A stretch of DNA of 64,000 nt from assembly GCF_010183535.1 (NCBI RefSeq), contig NC_071330.1, positions 2,089,717-2,153,716 on the forward strand. The letters run 5' to 3'. The notes under the pieces are model-generated. The model was not told where the DNA came from. It made no database searches and saw nothing but the letters and a program-made list of their open reading frames with translations. Source of the DNA: Caenorhabditis remanei (Eukaryota > Nematoda > Chromadorea > Rhabditida > Rhabditidae). The position numbers and the translations under genes are program-made. Shown here piece by piece: positions 33,315 through 45,620 of the stretch (position 1 is the stretch's first letter; the number at the start of each line of letters is the position of its first letter).

Positions 33315-34399
33315 ATGGAACCTACTTTTCCACTACTACGACTACCCGAGAATGTCATCATCACAGTTCTCGAAAACCTGCATTTCAGAAAATTGTGAGT
33401 TTACTACACATTGTGTGGAGGGGCTTCGTTCCAGGGGCCATACAATTTGGAACACATTTGCAGTTGTGTATATGTAATGACATGCTTCATTTCAGGTTTG
33501 ACTTCTCTCTTATCTCAACAAAAACTAAGAATCTCGTGACATCATTGGGCTTAAGATCCATTTCTGTTGAGATCAAGTTATGTCGTGTGATTCGTATATT
33601 TGTATGCTTCGAAAATGCCCGATTCCAGTTTATTATTTACAATTTTTCGAATGACCTGGATGGGGAATTACCCGCAGACATTGCTCTTCCAGTTGGTGCT
33701 GCTTTCTTTGGATGGCCAGGCCCAATAATTCAATTAACAACTCCACTACTCAACTTCAACAATTGGTTGAATCATATTCGTACGGTATTCTGTTACACTC
33801 TGCCACCGTGCATTAGTTTTTCTCGAGGCTCTGAGAGATTTAATATTGGATTGTTGAAAGATGCAATTGGAAGTGTCAATTTGCTTCTTGTGTTAGAGCA
33901 ATCAACTTATATCCAATACAAGAACATCTTGAGTCATTTCAATACACCCAGCAGATTATTTCTGGTCAGGAATCCTTTTGAAGAAGTCTCAGAAATTCAA
34001 AAATTCTTCATTCAAAACTTCCAAAGCTTTGCATTTCATGATGTATACTCATTGGATGACATGTTGCTGGTCAACAGTGAAAAAATCAAATTCACCTGCC
34101 CAATATCACAGAAACAGTTCAATCAATTCGTCAAGCATTGGATCCGTGGATCTAATCCAAGACTGCAATGCATGTCTCTATCAATCGATAAAATTGATTT
34201 TCCCAGTGGAGCAGTTTATTTGAAGGGGATCCGATGCATGGAAATGAATGAAGAGGCAAAACAGGAAATCCGTGAAAATCACAGTCTCTCAGTCAATGTC
34301 GATATGGTACAAGTCAGACGGAGAGACGGGACACCTGCAGTTGTTGTGACCAAAGATTCAGAACATGTTTTGTATGTTCATTTCATTGTATTGTATTAA
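33315..34399 (+). CDS. F-box/FBA_2 protein, copy 15 (near-identical to copy 11)
   Basis: Exon 1 is 33315-33394 (MEPTFPLLRLPENVIITV), intron 33395-33495 (101 nt, like copy 11), exon 2 33496-34399, giving 327 aa. The F-box exon differs from copy 11 at a few residues (LLRL for LFRL, ITV for VKV), whereas exon 2 differs at only two. Because exon 1 has diverged more than exon 2, exon 2 may have been homogenised by gene conversion. FBA_2 marks are as in copy 11. Predicted SCF substrate receptor. Confidence 0.9.
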
Positions 34400-34632
34400 A
34401 ACTGGATTGTTTTTGTTAATGCGTTCAATTGATAAGTCTATGATTTCCCAGTCTCCAAACGATTTTGGCAACTTCGCTGACCAGACCAGTAACTACTACC
34501 GCTTCTCTAACTTCTTTATTTCACTACGTAAACGTTTTTCTAAATATTACGGTCTTTGAATTGTTAATCAAGTTATAATAAATATATTTTATATAAAAAT
34601 AATCAATTTTATGAAGATATACATTTTTCCAG

Positions 34633-34764
34633 GCGTCCTACTTCAGGGACAAAAAAAACTGATGGGAGCATTTGCATATGTCTTACAATTTCTAAGACAG
34701 AATGTTAACGTTCATCTCATAAGACAATTGTTGTCCTCCAAAAAAGACCAATTTGAAAATATAT
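34633..34764 (+). pseudogene. Exon-like module, truncated copy
   Basis: The module starts behind TTTTTCCAG as elsewhere but has lost bases in GACAAAAAAAACTGA, shifting the frame to an early stop, and is cut off after CCAATTTGAAAATA. The last third (IKIVRPSG part) is absent. Confidence 0.5.
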
Positions 34765-35038
34765 AAGAGAACCTTCTGGCAAACCAGATAGTATGATAAC
34801 CTTATTTTCCAGAATGTTCATATCTCCCTGCCTATGAACAGTGTGACAGATGACACTTAACATCCCCGTCCCCCCGCTGCTCACACGGCCATACAAGAAC
34901 GTTTGTCCTAATAGTCTCCTTCTGCCAAATCAAATAGAAGAGGACCCTCATTGCCGAGTTTATCTCCTAGTCTACACCGTCGACTATTCTCTCCAATCCT
35001 CTGCCCCATTCGTCCACTAGAATCAATAATCCGTTCGA

Positions 35039-36099
35039 ATGGAATCTACTTTTCCGCTGCTTCGACTTCCCGAGAATGTCATCATCAAAGTTCTCAAAAA
35101 CCTGTGTTTTAAACCATTGTAAGTTTACCACGTGGGCTTCATTACAGCGACTTTGAAATGTGAAACACATTTGCAGCAGTATTTTATTTCAGGTTCCACT
35201 TCTCTCTTATCTCAACGAAAACTAAGAATCTCGTGACGACATTGGGTTTGAGAGCCGATTCTGTTGAGATCAGGATATGTCGTGTGATTCGTATATTTGT
35301 ATACTTTGGAAATGCCCGATTCCAGTTTATGATTTACAATTTTTCGAATGACCTGGATGGTGAATTACCCGCAGACATTACTCTTCCAGTTGCTGCTGCT
35401 TATTTTGGACTTCCAGGCCAAATAATTCAATTAACAACTCCACTACTCAACTTCAGCAAGTGGTTGAATCATATTCGGACGGTATTCTGTTGCACTTTGC
35501 CTCCGAATGTCCATTTTGCTCGAGGCTCTGAAAGATTTGATATTGGATCCTTGAAAAATACAATTGGAAATGTCAATTGGCTTTATGTGTTTAGAGGATC
35601 CACTAACATTCATAACAAAAACATATTTAAATATTTCAATGAATCCAAAAATTTATATCTGGACGGGAATCCATTTGAAGCAGCATGTGAAACTCAAAAA
35701 TTGTTCATTCAAAACTTCAAAAGCATTGGATTTTATGATGTATACTCATTGGATGACTTGCTATCGGTCAACAGTGAAAATGCTGATTTCGGATATCCAA
35801 TAGCTCAAAAACAATTCAATCAATTTGTCAAACACTGGATCCGTGGGTCTAATCCAAGATTGCAACACTTTTCTCTAACAATCGATACGAACGATTTCAT
35901 CAACGGAGAAGTGTATTTGAATGGGATCAGATGTATGGAAATGAATGAAGAGGCAAAACGAGAAATCCGTCAAAAACAGTGGCGACTTTCAAACTGTGAT
36001 GTGGTACAAATCAGACGGGAAGATGGGACGACTGCAGCCATTGCGACGAAGAATGATGGGGATCGTCGTCTTAATATTCATCTAATTGTTTGGCACTGA
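35039..36099 (+). CDS. F-box/FBA_2 protein, copy 16
   Basis: Exon 1 is 35039-35118 (MESTFPLLRLPENVIIKV), intron 35119-35192 (74 nt), exon 2 35193-36099, giving 328 aa, the longest of the main type. It is a more diverged relative of copies 11 and 15 in the first half (GELPADITLPVAAAYFG), while its C-terminus (LNIHLIVWH) and 3' flank are like copy 7. Marks: YSLDDLLSVNSE, HWIRGSNPRLQ, IRREDGTTAAI (Lys to Glu). AATAAA lies at 36289-36294. Predicted SCF substrate receptor. Confidence 0.87.
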
Positions 36100-36439
36100 A
36101 AACCTCGTTGATTTTGAGTGTCCTTTTCACAATTGGCTCCTTTTCTTCTTACATCCCTGCATTTTCGAAATTGTGTTCATTTTTTGTTCGCTATTTCAAA
36201 ATCTTCTGTTTTCAACCTTTTCTCCACCAAACTTCCTGTTGATCCTTTATTGGAAATTTATTTGTAACTTTTGGAATTGAAAGTCGCTAATAAATATTGA
36301 TTGAATAAATTGTTCGACAGTATTTTCAGGATTTATACATAACTCGATTGTATTTGAAGGTCTCCAAATATGGAACCTTTCTATATATAGCCATAAACGA
36401 TCACATATAAACGAACGTTTCAGTTTGTTTCCCTACCCC

Positions 36440-36800
36440 TATGACAGATGAAAATAGAGAATCTTCTGGCAAATCAAATAGACCAGAATGTCTCCAACTT
36501 ACTTCGTCTATTATTCCCTCCAAACAGGGAGGTAGGTACGTTTGGGGTAAATAAGATTGTCATACTGTTTGATTTCCCAGAAGGTTTTCTAGAATCTTCT
36601 GTCATCTGTCATTCTTCTGGCAAGGGCTTTGGTTCTCAGCCCATTATGAAGAATAAGAATCATGACCATCTGCTCAAGCATTCTGATCCCCTGTTGATGA
36701 GTGAGTGAGTGCCACGTCACCCATTGGATAATTAGGTGTCATAATTGGGCAAATCTCTTAGACTAACCTCCACATGGGTCTGTCTATTTCCGTTTAAAAT
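36440..36800. repeat. Dispersed cluster repeats downstream of copy 16
   Basis: This stretch has a TCTTCTGGCAAATCAAATAGA block, its reverse GTTTGATTTCCCAGAAGG, then the module CAGCCCATTATGAAGA, ATCATGACCATCTGCTC, GAGTGAGTGAGTGCCACGTC and CTAACCTCCACATGG. The same ordered module recurs near 38870-39060, 42080-42190, 48670-48866, 50495-50660 and 50745-50925, and inverted near 59040-59340 and 60990-61150. Confidence 0.65.
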
Positions 36801-36998
36801 TTTACAACTATGAACGGTCGTGAGATAAAATTTGAACAGTATTTAAGATAAGAAAAAAGGTTCATTTATGAAAAGAAGTAAATGCGGCTTTTCGCCAATT
36901 TAATATCATACTCCTCCTAAATCTTTTGAATCTGTGCAAAAAAACAACTGTATCTTCAGATTTTCGGATAGGAAATGAAAAATTCTCTTCCCTGCCAC

Positions 36999-37362
36999 CA
37001 GGCTTGGTCGGATAATTTTATGAATTTCGCCGGGAATGCTCTGGGAATCTCAATAGTGTTATTTTTCGATGTACGTCACTGGGTTATTGATTTTTAACTG
37101 CATTTTGTCTGAATCAAAAAAGTGTCCCTTGAGTTATGGCGATTTTATCCGAAATTTTTTATCCGAATTTTATCCGAAAAAAAGTCGGATAAAAGTTTCA
37201 TAAATTTTCATAATCGCGGCCACAAACGAAAAATTAAGTGTAAAAGTGTTCAACTCGCTAACATCTACAATTATAGATAGCCAACTGGTTCTGAGAAATT
37301 GAGTGCGCAAAGTTAAACGATTTTTATCCGACTTTCTCCGACTTTTTCTCCGACCAAGCCTG
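36999..37362. mobile_element. hAT-like MITE
   Basis: Perfect 14-bp terminal inverted repeats (CAGGCTTGGTCGGA at 36999-37012, complement at 37349-37362) and flanking 8-bp repeats CCTGCCAC and CCTGCAAC (36991-36998 and 37363-37370, one mismatch). The 8-bp duplication and CAG start suggest a hAT-superfamily non-autonomous element of 364 bp. It interrupts the CCCTGCAACAATA part of an F-box 3' flank; the uninterrupted version is at about 17935. Repeated TTATCCGA motifs lie inside. Confidence 0.75.
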
Positions 37363-37682
37363 CCTGCAACAATACAGCTAAAGTTAGGCACATTTTGTTA
37401 CAATAGAAGTTGGTTAACAGTTTATGGATTATTATTGTATAAGTAACAGAAAATACATGAGAATATATGTTCGAATGTTGAAGTATAATGAAAATAGAAT
37501 TCAGAACCGCCAAATCTAGGATGACTAAAAAATAATGTTTAATCCTCTTTTAGTCGGTTCTGATTTGTACCATTTCTACTTGGGGAGTTCTGATTCGACG
37601 CAGCAGCAAATAAAAAAAGTAGAGAAGTTATTATAGAAAAGACAGTGACAAATAATCAGTGGATCGCGTTTACAACACGGTT

Positions 37683-38706
37683 TTAGTGCAACACATTGAA
37701 ATGGACACGGAGAACATTTTCTGATTTTTGTGTCCCAATAAATGCAGTTGTGCCATCATTCCGTCTGATCTGGATCAAATCGTCATGCGTTGACAGACCG
37801 TGCATCCGACCGATTTTGTTCTTTGTCTCTTTACTCACTTTCATGCATTTGATTCCTTTAAAATGAGCTTCTCCGTCGACAGAGCCAGTTTTATCGATTG
37901 ATAGAGTCATATGTTGCAGTCTTGGATTAGATCCACGGATCCAGTGTTTAAGGAATTGATTGAATTCTTTTTGAGATATTGGATGGTAGAAGTAGACGTT
38001 TTGAATATTAATCAGTAACATGTCATCCAATGAGTGTACATCACCAAATTCAATAATTTCGCAGTTTTGAATGAATATTTGTTGAATCTGACAAGCTTCT
38101 TCGAATGGATTCTTGACCATAAAGAATCCGCTTGGGGAATTGAAGTGTTTCAAAACTCTCCTGCTCGAATCGTTAGTCAGTAGATGATTCGGAGCAAGCG
38201 TATTGACACTTCCAATTGCTTCTTTCAACGACTCAATTCCAAATTTTTCCCAGCCTTCAGCAAATTGAAAATTCGGTGGCTGAGTGCAACAGAATATGGT
38301 CTTGATGTGATATAACCACTTGCTGAAGTTGAATGGAGTGGATGATTGAATTGGTGGTCCTTTATATCCAACATAGGCAGCTACTGGGAGAGTTATATCT
38401 ACGGGTAACAACTCATTCTGATCATTCGAATCATTATAGAAATCCACAGCCAAATGGGGTTTTCCAATGAACATAGATAAACTTATACCGCTTTCAATGC
38501 AGATGTCAACATGAGATGGTTCTAATCCTAATGATGACACTAGGTTCTTAGTTTTCATTGAGACAAGGGAGATGATCAATCTGAGAAAATAAAAGATTCT
38601 AGAAAAAGCTGGAATCAGCAACTTACAGTTGATTAAGATCCATGTTTTGAAGCACGTGGACGATAGCATTCTCGGGTAGTCGAAATAGCGGAAAAGTGGG
38701 TTCCAT
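37683..38706 (-). CDS. F-box/FBA_2 protein, copy 17
   Basis: Exon 1 is 38706-38627 (MEPTFPLFRLPENAIVHV), intron 38626-38581 (46 nt), exon 2 38580-37683, giving 325 aa. It belongs with copies 4 and 22 (PVDITLPVAAYVGYKGP, LTNDSSRRVLKHF). Differences: VYLKGI is AHFKGI here, and the segment after it reads KVSKETKNKIGRM. HWIRGSNPRLQ and IRRNDGTTAFI are present. The 3' flank (37420-37680) matches those of copies 9 and 19 and is interrupted upstream by the hAT-like MITE. Predicted SCF substrate receptor. Confidence 0.87.
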
Positions 38707-39323
38707 TACACCAAATTATCGATTTCTGTGAACGAATCGGCAGAGTACTGGACAGAATAGTCGACGGTGTAGACCGAGAGGAAGGTGGGAGGAGGGATAT
38801 ATGTTAGGGGAAATGAGGTTGTCGCTATTTGATTTGGCAGAAGGTTCTCTACAGTCATCTGTCATTCTTCTGTCAAGTGCTTTGGTTCTCAGCCCATTAT
38901 GAAGAGGAGGGGATAAAAATCATGACCATCTGCTCAAGCATTCTTATTCCCTGTTGATGAGTGAGTGAGTGCCACGTCACACATTGGATAATTAGGTGCC
39001 ATAATTGAGCTCGTCTCTTAGATTAACCTCCACATGGATCTATCTATTTGAGTCCGTTTGCTCTAGGTTTTTGGTTTGCCAGAAGGTTTGGATAGTGAAG
39101 ACTCGTACACTGGGAATGTTGACAGAGAAAATGGATAGATGGGTCCTTGAGGTGTGAATCCTTACAATCGGAACTTCCAAATAAGACAGCACCCCTATTT
39201 CACCGATCGTCTACACCGTCGACTACTTTCGGCCCAGCCATCCACGGGAATCATTTATTTGAAAAATGCAGCGATAACTGAATCCTATTCCTATTTGTAC
39301 CCAAAAACATTTATCTTGGAATA

Positions 39324-40741
39324 CAGTACCGCTCAATAGGATATGAAGTTTTGGTTTTTCGGCCCTAACTTTTTTCAAATTGGTCGGATTGACCTGAAAC
39401 TTTGGGAACACATTTATTGCGGAGTTTTCCTTATATTTAATCAATATTCTAGGTGAAAAATCATTTTTTACAAGTTTTTGTGAAATTTTCGAAAATCACG
39501 AAAATTCGAAAAATCGCATATTTTTATTTCCATGACCGGTGTATCAAGAATAGAATGTGTAATAAGTGTTTATGCTTAATTTTTAATAGAAAACGACTTG
39601 ATTCTCATTTTTTGACCACTGGACCACTACTCTTGAGTTGTTACCCGTGTCTCCCGGGCTGTCAAAGTTTGGCAGTACTAATACATTGAGTTTTATACTT
39701 CAAACATCTGTAAAACTTGTATTTTTGTAGAAAACAGTATCGAAGTTCGCAAAGCTATAGAGTAAAACGTGGAAAACATGAATTTAACACTTTTATCTTG
39801 ATAGAACTCCTAAATTAATTTTTGGGGACCTCCAATTGTCAAATGCTGCATATCTGGTTTCGATGCCAGACTCTTTCCGAAGCGAAATTTTTTATTTATT
39901 CGGCACTTTTTTTTGAGGACATTTCTATTGTTTTTAATCTTATTTGGGTCCTTTTCTAACGTGAACGATCAAAAACAGCATCAATAGGATATGATTTTTG
40001 AGTAAAACCAAATATGTAAAATTTCGACATTTTCGAATTAGTGAGAGTAAGACAACAGGGAGTGATCCATCTTATTAATGCAAACGTGTGTATTGAAACT
40101 AGGTTCAGAATATTGACAATGTTTCAAATAACAAGTTCCATAAGTTGTAAAACTAAAAGTGCCGAATAAATAAAAAATTTCGCTTCGGAAAGAGTCTGGC
40201 ATCGAAACCGGATATGCAGCATTTGATAATTAAAGGTCCCCAAAAATTAATTTAGGAGTTCTATCAAAATAAAAATGTTAAATTCATGTTTTCCACGTTT
40301 TACTCTATAGCTTTGCGAACTTCGATACTGTTTTCTACAAAAATACAAGTTTTACAGATGTTTGAAGTATAAAACTCAATGTATTAGTACTGCCAAACTT
40401 TGACAGCCCGGGAGACACGGGTAACAACTCAAGAGTAGTGGTCCAGTGGTCAAAAAATGAGAATCAAGTCGTTTTTTATTAAAAATTAAGCATAAACACT
40501 TATTACACATTCTATTCTTGATACGCCGGTCATGGAAATAAAAATATGCGCTTTTTCGAATTTTCGTGATTTTCGAAAATTTCACAAAAACTTGTAAAAA
40601 ATGATTTTTCATCTAGAATATTGATTAAATATAAGGAAAACTCCGCAATAAATGTTTTCCCAAAGTTTCCGGTCAATCCGACCAATTTGAAAGAAGTTAG
40701 GGCCGAAAAACCAAAACTTCATATCCTATTGAGCGGTACTG
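39324..40741. mobile_element. 1.4-kb palindromic TA element
   Basis: Termini CAGTACCGCTCAATAGG and complement are flanked by TA (39322-39323, 40742-40743). Arms 39324-39910 and 40155-40741 are 587 bp each, aligned without net indels and with few mismatches, around a 244-bp loop. The loop repeats the terminal-like piece CAATAGGATATGA near 39983. No transposase is encoded; mirrored 78-aa frames in both arms follow from the palindrome. The CAGTA ends and TA duplication resemble the element at 11193-13270, suggesting a shared Tc1/mariner-type mobiliser. Confidence 0.82.
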
Positions 40742-40932
40742 TATATTGTCGTAAAAATTTTTCGATCAATATTTATTAGCAATTCTCAATTTCAAAAGAT
40801 AGAAAACATTTTAAGTTAAAGGAGAAGCAGTAAATTAGGCGGGGAAAAGTTGAAACAAAAGATTTTGAAATTGCGAACAAGATTATAAACATAACTCTGC
40901 AATGCAAAGACGTCACAAAGTCAATAGGGTTT

Positions 40933-41909
40933 TTAGTGCAAAACAATAAAACGAATATGAAAACGATAAGGTGCATCATACGTCGAAATCACTACAGGTG
41001 TCCCATCTTTCCGTCTGATTTGAACCATACCACCACTTAAATGTTCTTGTTTTTTGACGGATTTCTCTTTTTGCATCTTCACTCATTTCTATGCATTTGA
41101 TTCCTTTCAAATACATTTCTCCGTTGACGAAATCAACTTTATTGATTGATAAATCCATGCGTTGCAGTCTTGGATTAGATCCACGGATCCAGTGTTTGAG
41201 GAATTGGTTTAATTGTTTCTAAGTTGTTGAACAGCAGAATCTGACTTCTTCACTATTGACCAATAACATGTCATCCAATGAGTATACATCATAAAATACG
41301 ATAGTTTCGAAGTTTTGAATGAATAATTGTTGAATGTGACAAGTATCTTTAAATGGATTCCTGTCCAGAGTTAATCTGTTGGGAGTATCGAATTGTTTCA
41401 ACACTTCCCTGCTCAAAACATCCGTCAATCCTCTATACACATAGAGAATGTTGACATTTCCAATTTTATCTTTCAACAATTCAATTTCATTTTGCTTACA
41501 ACCATAGAAACAAACATTCGGTGGCGGAGAGTAACAGAAAATAGTCCGAATATGATTCAACCGCTTGTTGAAGTTGACTAGTGTTAATGATCGAATGGCC
41601 ATATTCAAATGAGACGTTCTAGTGTACACAACTATGTCTTTTGAACCGTGAATCCTGATGTCAACCTCACATGCTTTTAATCGAAGCGATTTCACGAGAT
41701 TCTTAGCTTTCGTGGAGATAAGAGAAAACTCCCATCTGAAATTGAATCATGACAATTACAACTACAAATCTGTTTCAAGTTTTGAAGCCCGTGGGATGAA
41801 GCCCCTCCCATAATATGGGATAAACTCACAATTCTGTCAAACGCATGTTTTTGAGCGTTTTGATAATAGCATTTTCGTCTAGTCTTAGTAGTGGAAAAGT
41901 AGGTTTTAT
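40933..41909 (-). pseudogene. F-box/FBA_2 copy 18, short group, broken three ways
   Basis: Exon 1 (41909-41830) has lost its start: ATA stands where all other copies have ATG. Intron 41829-41736 (94 nt). Exon 2 (41735-40933) lacks the ~25-residue NDSND..ITLPVAA segment, as in copies 20, 21, 23 and 27. A TAG replaces the Gln codon in TTQKQ near 41220, and a frameshift near 41040 puts IRRKDGTPVV out of frame. The original end is still readable as HIRFIVLH with a stop at 40935-40933. Confidence 0.85.
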
Positions 41910-42192
41910 TTGAATGAATTAACGATTTTTGTGGTCCAAAAAGCAGTGAGTTTTAGAGAATAACCGATGGTGTAGGTCGGGAGGAAGGTATGCTAGTGGA
42001 AATTAGCCTGTCACTCTACATATTTGATTTGCCAGAAGGTTTTCTAGAATCATCTGTCATAGGTTTCCTTCTGGCAAGGACTTTGGTTCTCAGCCCATTA
42101 TAAAGAGGATCATGACCATCTGCTTAGACATTCTAAAGCCCTGATGAAGGTGGTGAGTGTGACGTCACACATTAGACGTCACACATTAGATA

Positions 42193-42400
42193 TTAGGTTG
42201 AGTGATAAGTTTCTTTCTTTTTTTGGGTTATTTTTGTGATGAAATGTTTTAAAGGCTGATAACTCACATAATTTGAAATATTGTTGATTGGAACTTACAA
42301 CTCATTGTGATTATACAGGTGGCTTGCAGGTTTTTTCCAGCTAAAACGCAGCCGTAGGCACATCAAAACATATAAGTTGCCCTTTTTAGTACCAATCTTC
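42193..42400 (+). mobile_element. Possible truncated mariner end
   Basis: After a TA, TTAGGTTGAGTGATAAGTTT looks like the terminal repeat of irritans-type mariners, followed by mariner-like non-coding sequence. I found no matching right end or transposase, so it would be a one-ended remnant. The rest of 41910-42840 is F-box 5' and 3' flank repeats, with a 13-nt G run at 42728-42740. Confidence 0.35.
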
Positions 42401-42843
42401 GTCTTCATTTTTTTCTTAGAAAACGTTGACGACAATTGGTAAACTATTCAAATTAGATCAAGCGACTACTTCTCAAAATTTCTCGAAATTGTGAAAATCA
42501 TACCAAACATATCAGCCATGTTTTATCAGTTTTGTGTGAGTAACAGAAAATGCATGATAAAGTGTATTCGAATGTTGAGGTAGAAAAATGAAGGGTGCTG
42601 TCCCAAATCACAACGGTGCCCAAAATAGAACTGTCCAAAAAAGAACCGTTTGAATCAGAACTGGTACACATTAGGGCCGTCAAATCTAGGTTAAATGGCT
42701 TAAATATAAGAAAAGTTGTATAGATTCGGGGGGGGGGGGGCACCAAATAAAGAAAGTAGAGAATTTGTTATTATTCGTCAAGAAGGCATGGAAAAGACAG
42801 TGAGATATTATCGATAAGGCGCAAAAAAAAAATCTCTACCGTT

Positions 42844-43876
42844 TCAATCCAAAACAAAGAAATAGATATTGAGAGTATCCTGTGAATCTTCGGTTGCAAT
42901 CAGTGCAGGTGTCCCATCCTTCCGTTTGATCTGAACCATATGAGAAGGAACTGACAGTCTGTGCTTCCGACAGATATCCATTTTTGCATCTTCACTCATT
43001 TCCATGAATCGAATACCATTTAAATACACTTCTCCGTTGACGAAATCGGTTTTATCGATTGGTAGAAACATGTATTGTAGTCTTGGATTCGACCCACGTA
43101 ACCAGTGTTTGATGAACTGATTGAACTGCTTCTGGGTTGTCGGACGATAAAATGCGGCTGTTTTGCTGTTGACCGATAACATGCCATCCAATGAGAACAC
43201 ATCAATTCGATAATTTCGAAGTTTTTAATGAAGATTTCTTGAATCTGACAAGCTTCTTCGAATGGGTTCCTATAGAGAAACAATTCCCTTGGAACACTGA
43301 ATCGTTTCAAAATTTCCTTGCTCAAAACGTGTGTCAATGGATTACACACAAAGAGAACGTTGACATTTCCAATTGTTTCTTTCAACAATTCAATATCATA
43401 TTTCTCACATCCATGATAAAAACGAATATTTAGTGGCCGAGTGTAACAGAATACAGTCCGAATATGATTCAACCAATCGCTGAAGTTGAATGGAGTTGAG
43501 GGTTGAATTCTTGTGCCTTGATATCCAAAAGAGGCAGCAACTGGGAGAGTTATATCTACTGGGAATAGCTCATTCTGATCATTCGAATCTTCATAGAAGT
43601 TCAGTGTCAAATGGGATTTTTTAGTGTATACACATACACTAATTTTACGAATAATGTTGATGCCAATATCACGAGTTTCTATGCCTAATGATATCACAAG
43701 TCGTTTGGTTTTCGATGAAATCAGGGAGATGATAAACCTAAAAAATAAAAGATTTTAGAATAAAATATTTTGGAAAAACTGCAGCCAACAACTTACAGTT
43801 GATTGAGATCCATGTTTTGGAGCGCGTGGACAATAGCATTTTCAGGAAGTCTTAGTAGTTGAAAAGTAGGTTTCAT
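42844..43876 (-). pseudogene. F-box/FBA_2 copy 19, single frameshift
   Basis: Exon 1 is 43876-43797 (MKPTFQLLRLPENAIVHA), intron 43796-43738 (59 nt), exon 2 43737-42844. The frame is clean up to EIFIKNFEIIE; near 43200 about four bases are missing compared with other copies (GAATTGATGTGTTC where GAATTTGATGATGTGTTC is usual), so FSLDGMLSVNSK and HWLRGSNPRLQ continue in another frame. It is closest to copy 1 in the first half. Recently inactivated, or an assembly error. Confidence 0.82.
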
Positions 43877-44359
43877 TCGAACAAATAATCGATTGTTGTG
43901 GACAAATGAGCAGAGGATTGGAGAGAATAGTCGACGGTGTAGGCCGGGAGATTTTGTTGAGAGTGTCGTTCTGTTTGATTTCCCAGAAGGTTCTCGAGAC
44001 TCATTCGTCCTGCGAATGTTGACAAACCAAATGAATAGAAGGTTAATTTGGGTGTAAAACATGAAAACTTCTTAAAATTTGCAGGAAATAGAGTAGAAAA
44101 ATCAAAGCGCAAGTTATTCAATCGATATTTATTTGCAATGTTCAGTTTCAAAAGATACAAGACAGTTTAACATGAAGAAGAAGCAGTAAATTTGGTGAAG
44201 TGAAGTCTGAAAACAGAAAACTGTAAATATAGAATATTTATAGGTTGTAAACGGAAGATTCTGAAATAGTGAACAAAGAAATGAGCATAACTTTGCAAAT
44301 GCAGGGACGTACGGAGAAAGGGATAAAATTGTGGAACGGACTCTCAAAGCCAGTCAAAG

Positions 44360-45352
44360 TCAGTGCAAAACAATTAGAAACATATGAAGACGACGTTGTC
44401 CATCATATGTCGCAATCACTGCAGGTGTACCATCATTCCGTCTGATCTGGATCATATCAGCATTAACCGAAAATTTGTGTTTTTGACGGATTTCTTTTTT
44501 TGCATCTTGGCTCATTTCCATACATCTGATTCCTTCCAAATACACTTCTCCACTGGCAACATCAGTTTTATTGATTGATAAATCCATGCGTTGCAGTCTT
44601 GGATTAGATCCACAGATCCAAAGCTTAACGAATCGGTTAAATCGTTTTTGAGATATTGGTTTTGTGAATTGAACCGATTCACTATTGACCAATAACATAT
44701 CATCCAATGAGTATACATCATGAAATGAAATTGTTTTGAAGTTTTGAATAAAGATCTTTTGAATTTCTGAGACTTCTTCAAATGGGTTCCTATACAGAAA
44801 TAATGTGCTGGGAGTATTGAAATGTTTCAAAACGTTCCTGCTCATAACATCCGTCAATTGTCTAGACAGAAAGAGATCGCTGACATTTCCAATTGCATCT
44901 TTCAACGATTGAACGGTAAATCTCACAGAGTTTTGAAAAAACAACATTCGCTGGAGAACATTCGCTGGAGAAGTGAAACAGAAAATAGTTCTAATATGAT
45001 TCATCCAATCCTTGAACTCTAATAGTGTGAATGGTCGAAGTGTCAAATTCAAATAAGGAGCTTGAGTGTGCACAACTACTTCATTTAAACGGTCAATCCT
45101 GATGTCAACACGATCGGCTCTTAATCCCAATGATGTCACGAGACGTTTAGTTTTCGACGAGACAAGGGAGATGAAGAACCTGAAATCAATCTTTTCGTTT
45201 ACTAGTGAAAATGTGTTTCAAATTTCAAAGTTCCTGTAATGAAACCTCCTCCATAAAATATGGTAAACTCACAATTGTTCCAAACTCAAGTTTCTGAGAA
45301 CTTTGATGGTGGCATTCTCGGGTAGTCGAAGCAGTGGAAAAGTAGGTTGCAT
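44360..45352 (-). CDS. F-box/FBA_2 protein, copy 20 (short group)
   Basis: Exon 1 is 45352-45273 (MQPTFPLLRLPENATIKV), intron 45272-45180 (93 nt), exon 2 45179-44360, giving 299 aa. It lacks the ~25-residue NDSND..DITLPVAA segment. A tandem repeat of TTCGCTGGAGAACA (44945-44970) adds residues after the SPANV position, so this part is irregular. WICGSNPRLQ replaces HWIRG in the FBA_2 core. SLDDMLLVNSE and IRRNDGTPAVI are intact. Full reading frame; predicted SCF substrate receptor with altered core residues. Confidence 0.85.
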
Positions 45353-45591
45353 TAGAACTCGAATTATCGATTTGAGTAACTAAATAGGCAGAGGATTCGA
45401 ATAACTGAGTCTTGTGGCCGACGGTGGAGAGGGTTGGAGAGACTAGTCGACGGTGTAGGCCGTGACCGTATTGGAAAAATGCGGGTGTCGCTCTATTTGA
45501 TTTCCCAGAAGCTTCTTTGGATTCATATGTTTTATAGTGTTCTGGGAATGTTGACAGACCAAAGCATTCGTTTACGTGTAACCGTTTATGG

Positions 45592-45620
45592 CTATATATA
45601 TGTATATATATATATATATA
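45592..45620. repeat. TA microsatellite
   Basis: A (TA)n tract with one G interruption lies in the 3' region of a minus-strand copy. The surrounding 45353-45890 is copy-21 3' flank and copy-20 5' block, with no gene supported. Confidence 0.8.

Larger units (their letters stand above)
31704..34640 (+). repeat. Direct duplication block, right copy
   Basis: This is the counterpart of 24145-27060: exon 2 of copy 14, the intergenic piece with the exon-like module, and copy 15. The intergenic part 32660-33120 matches 25100-25560 base for base over long runs. The block ends in the 3' flank of copy 15, where the next exon-like module begins. Confidence 0.85.

Noticed and set aside
39453..40612. Two 78-aa frames beginning MKNHFLQVFVKF, one per strand
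   Set aside because: They arise from the inverted arms of the 39324-40741 element and are not conserved as proteins elsewhere in the window.
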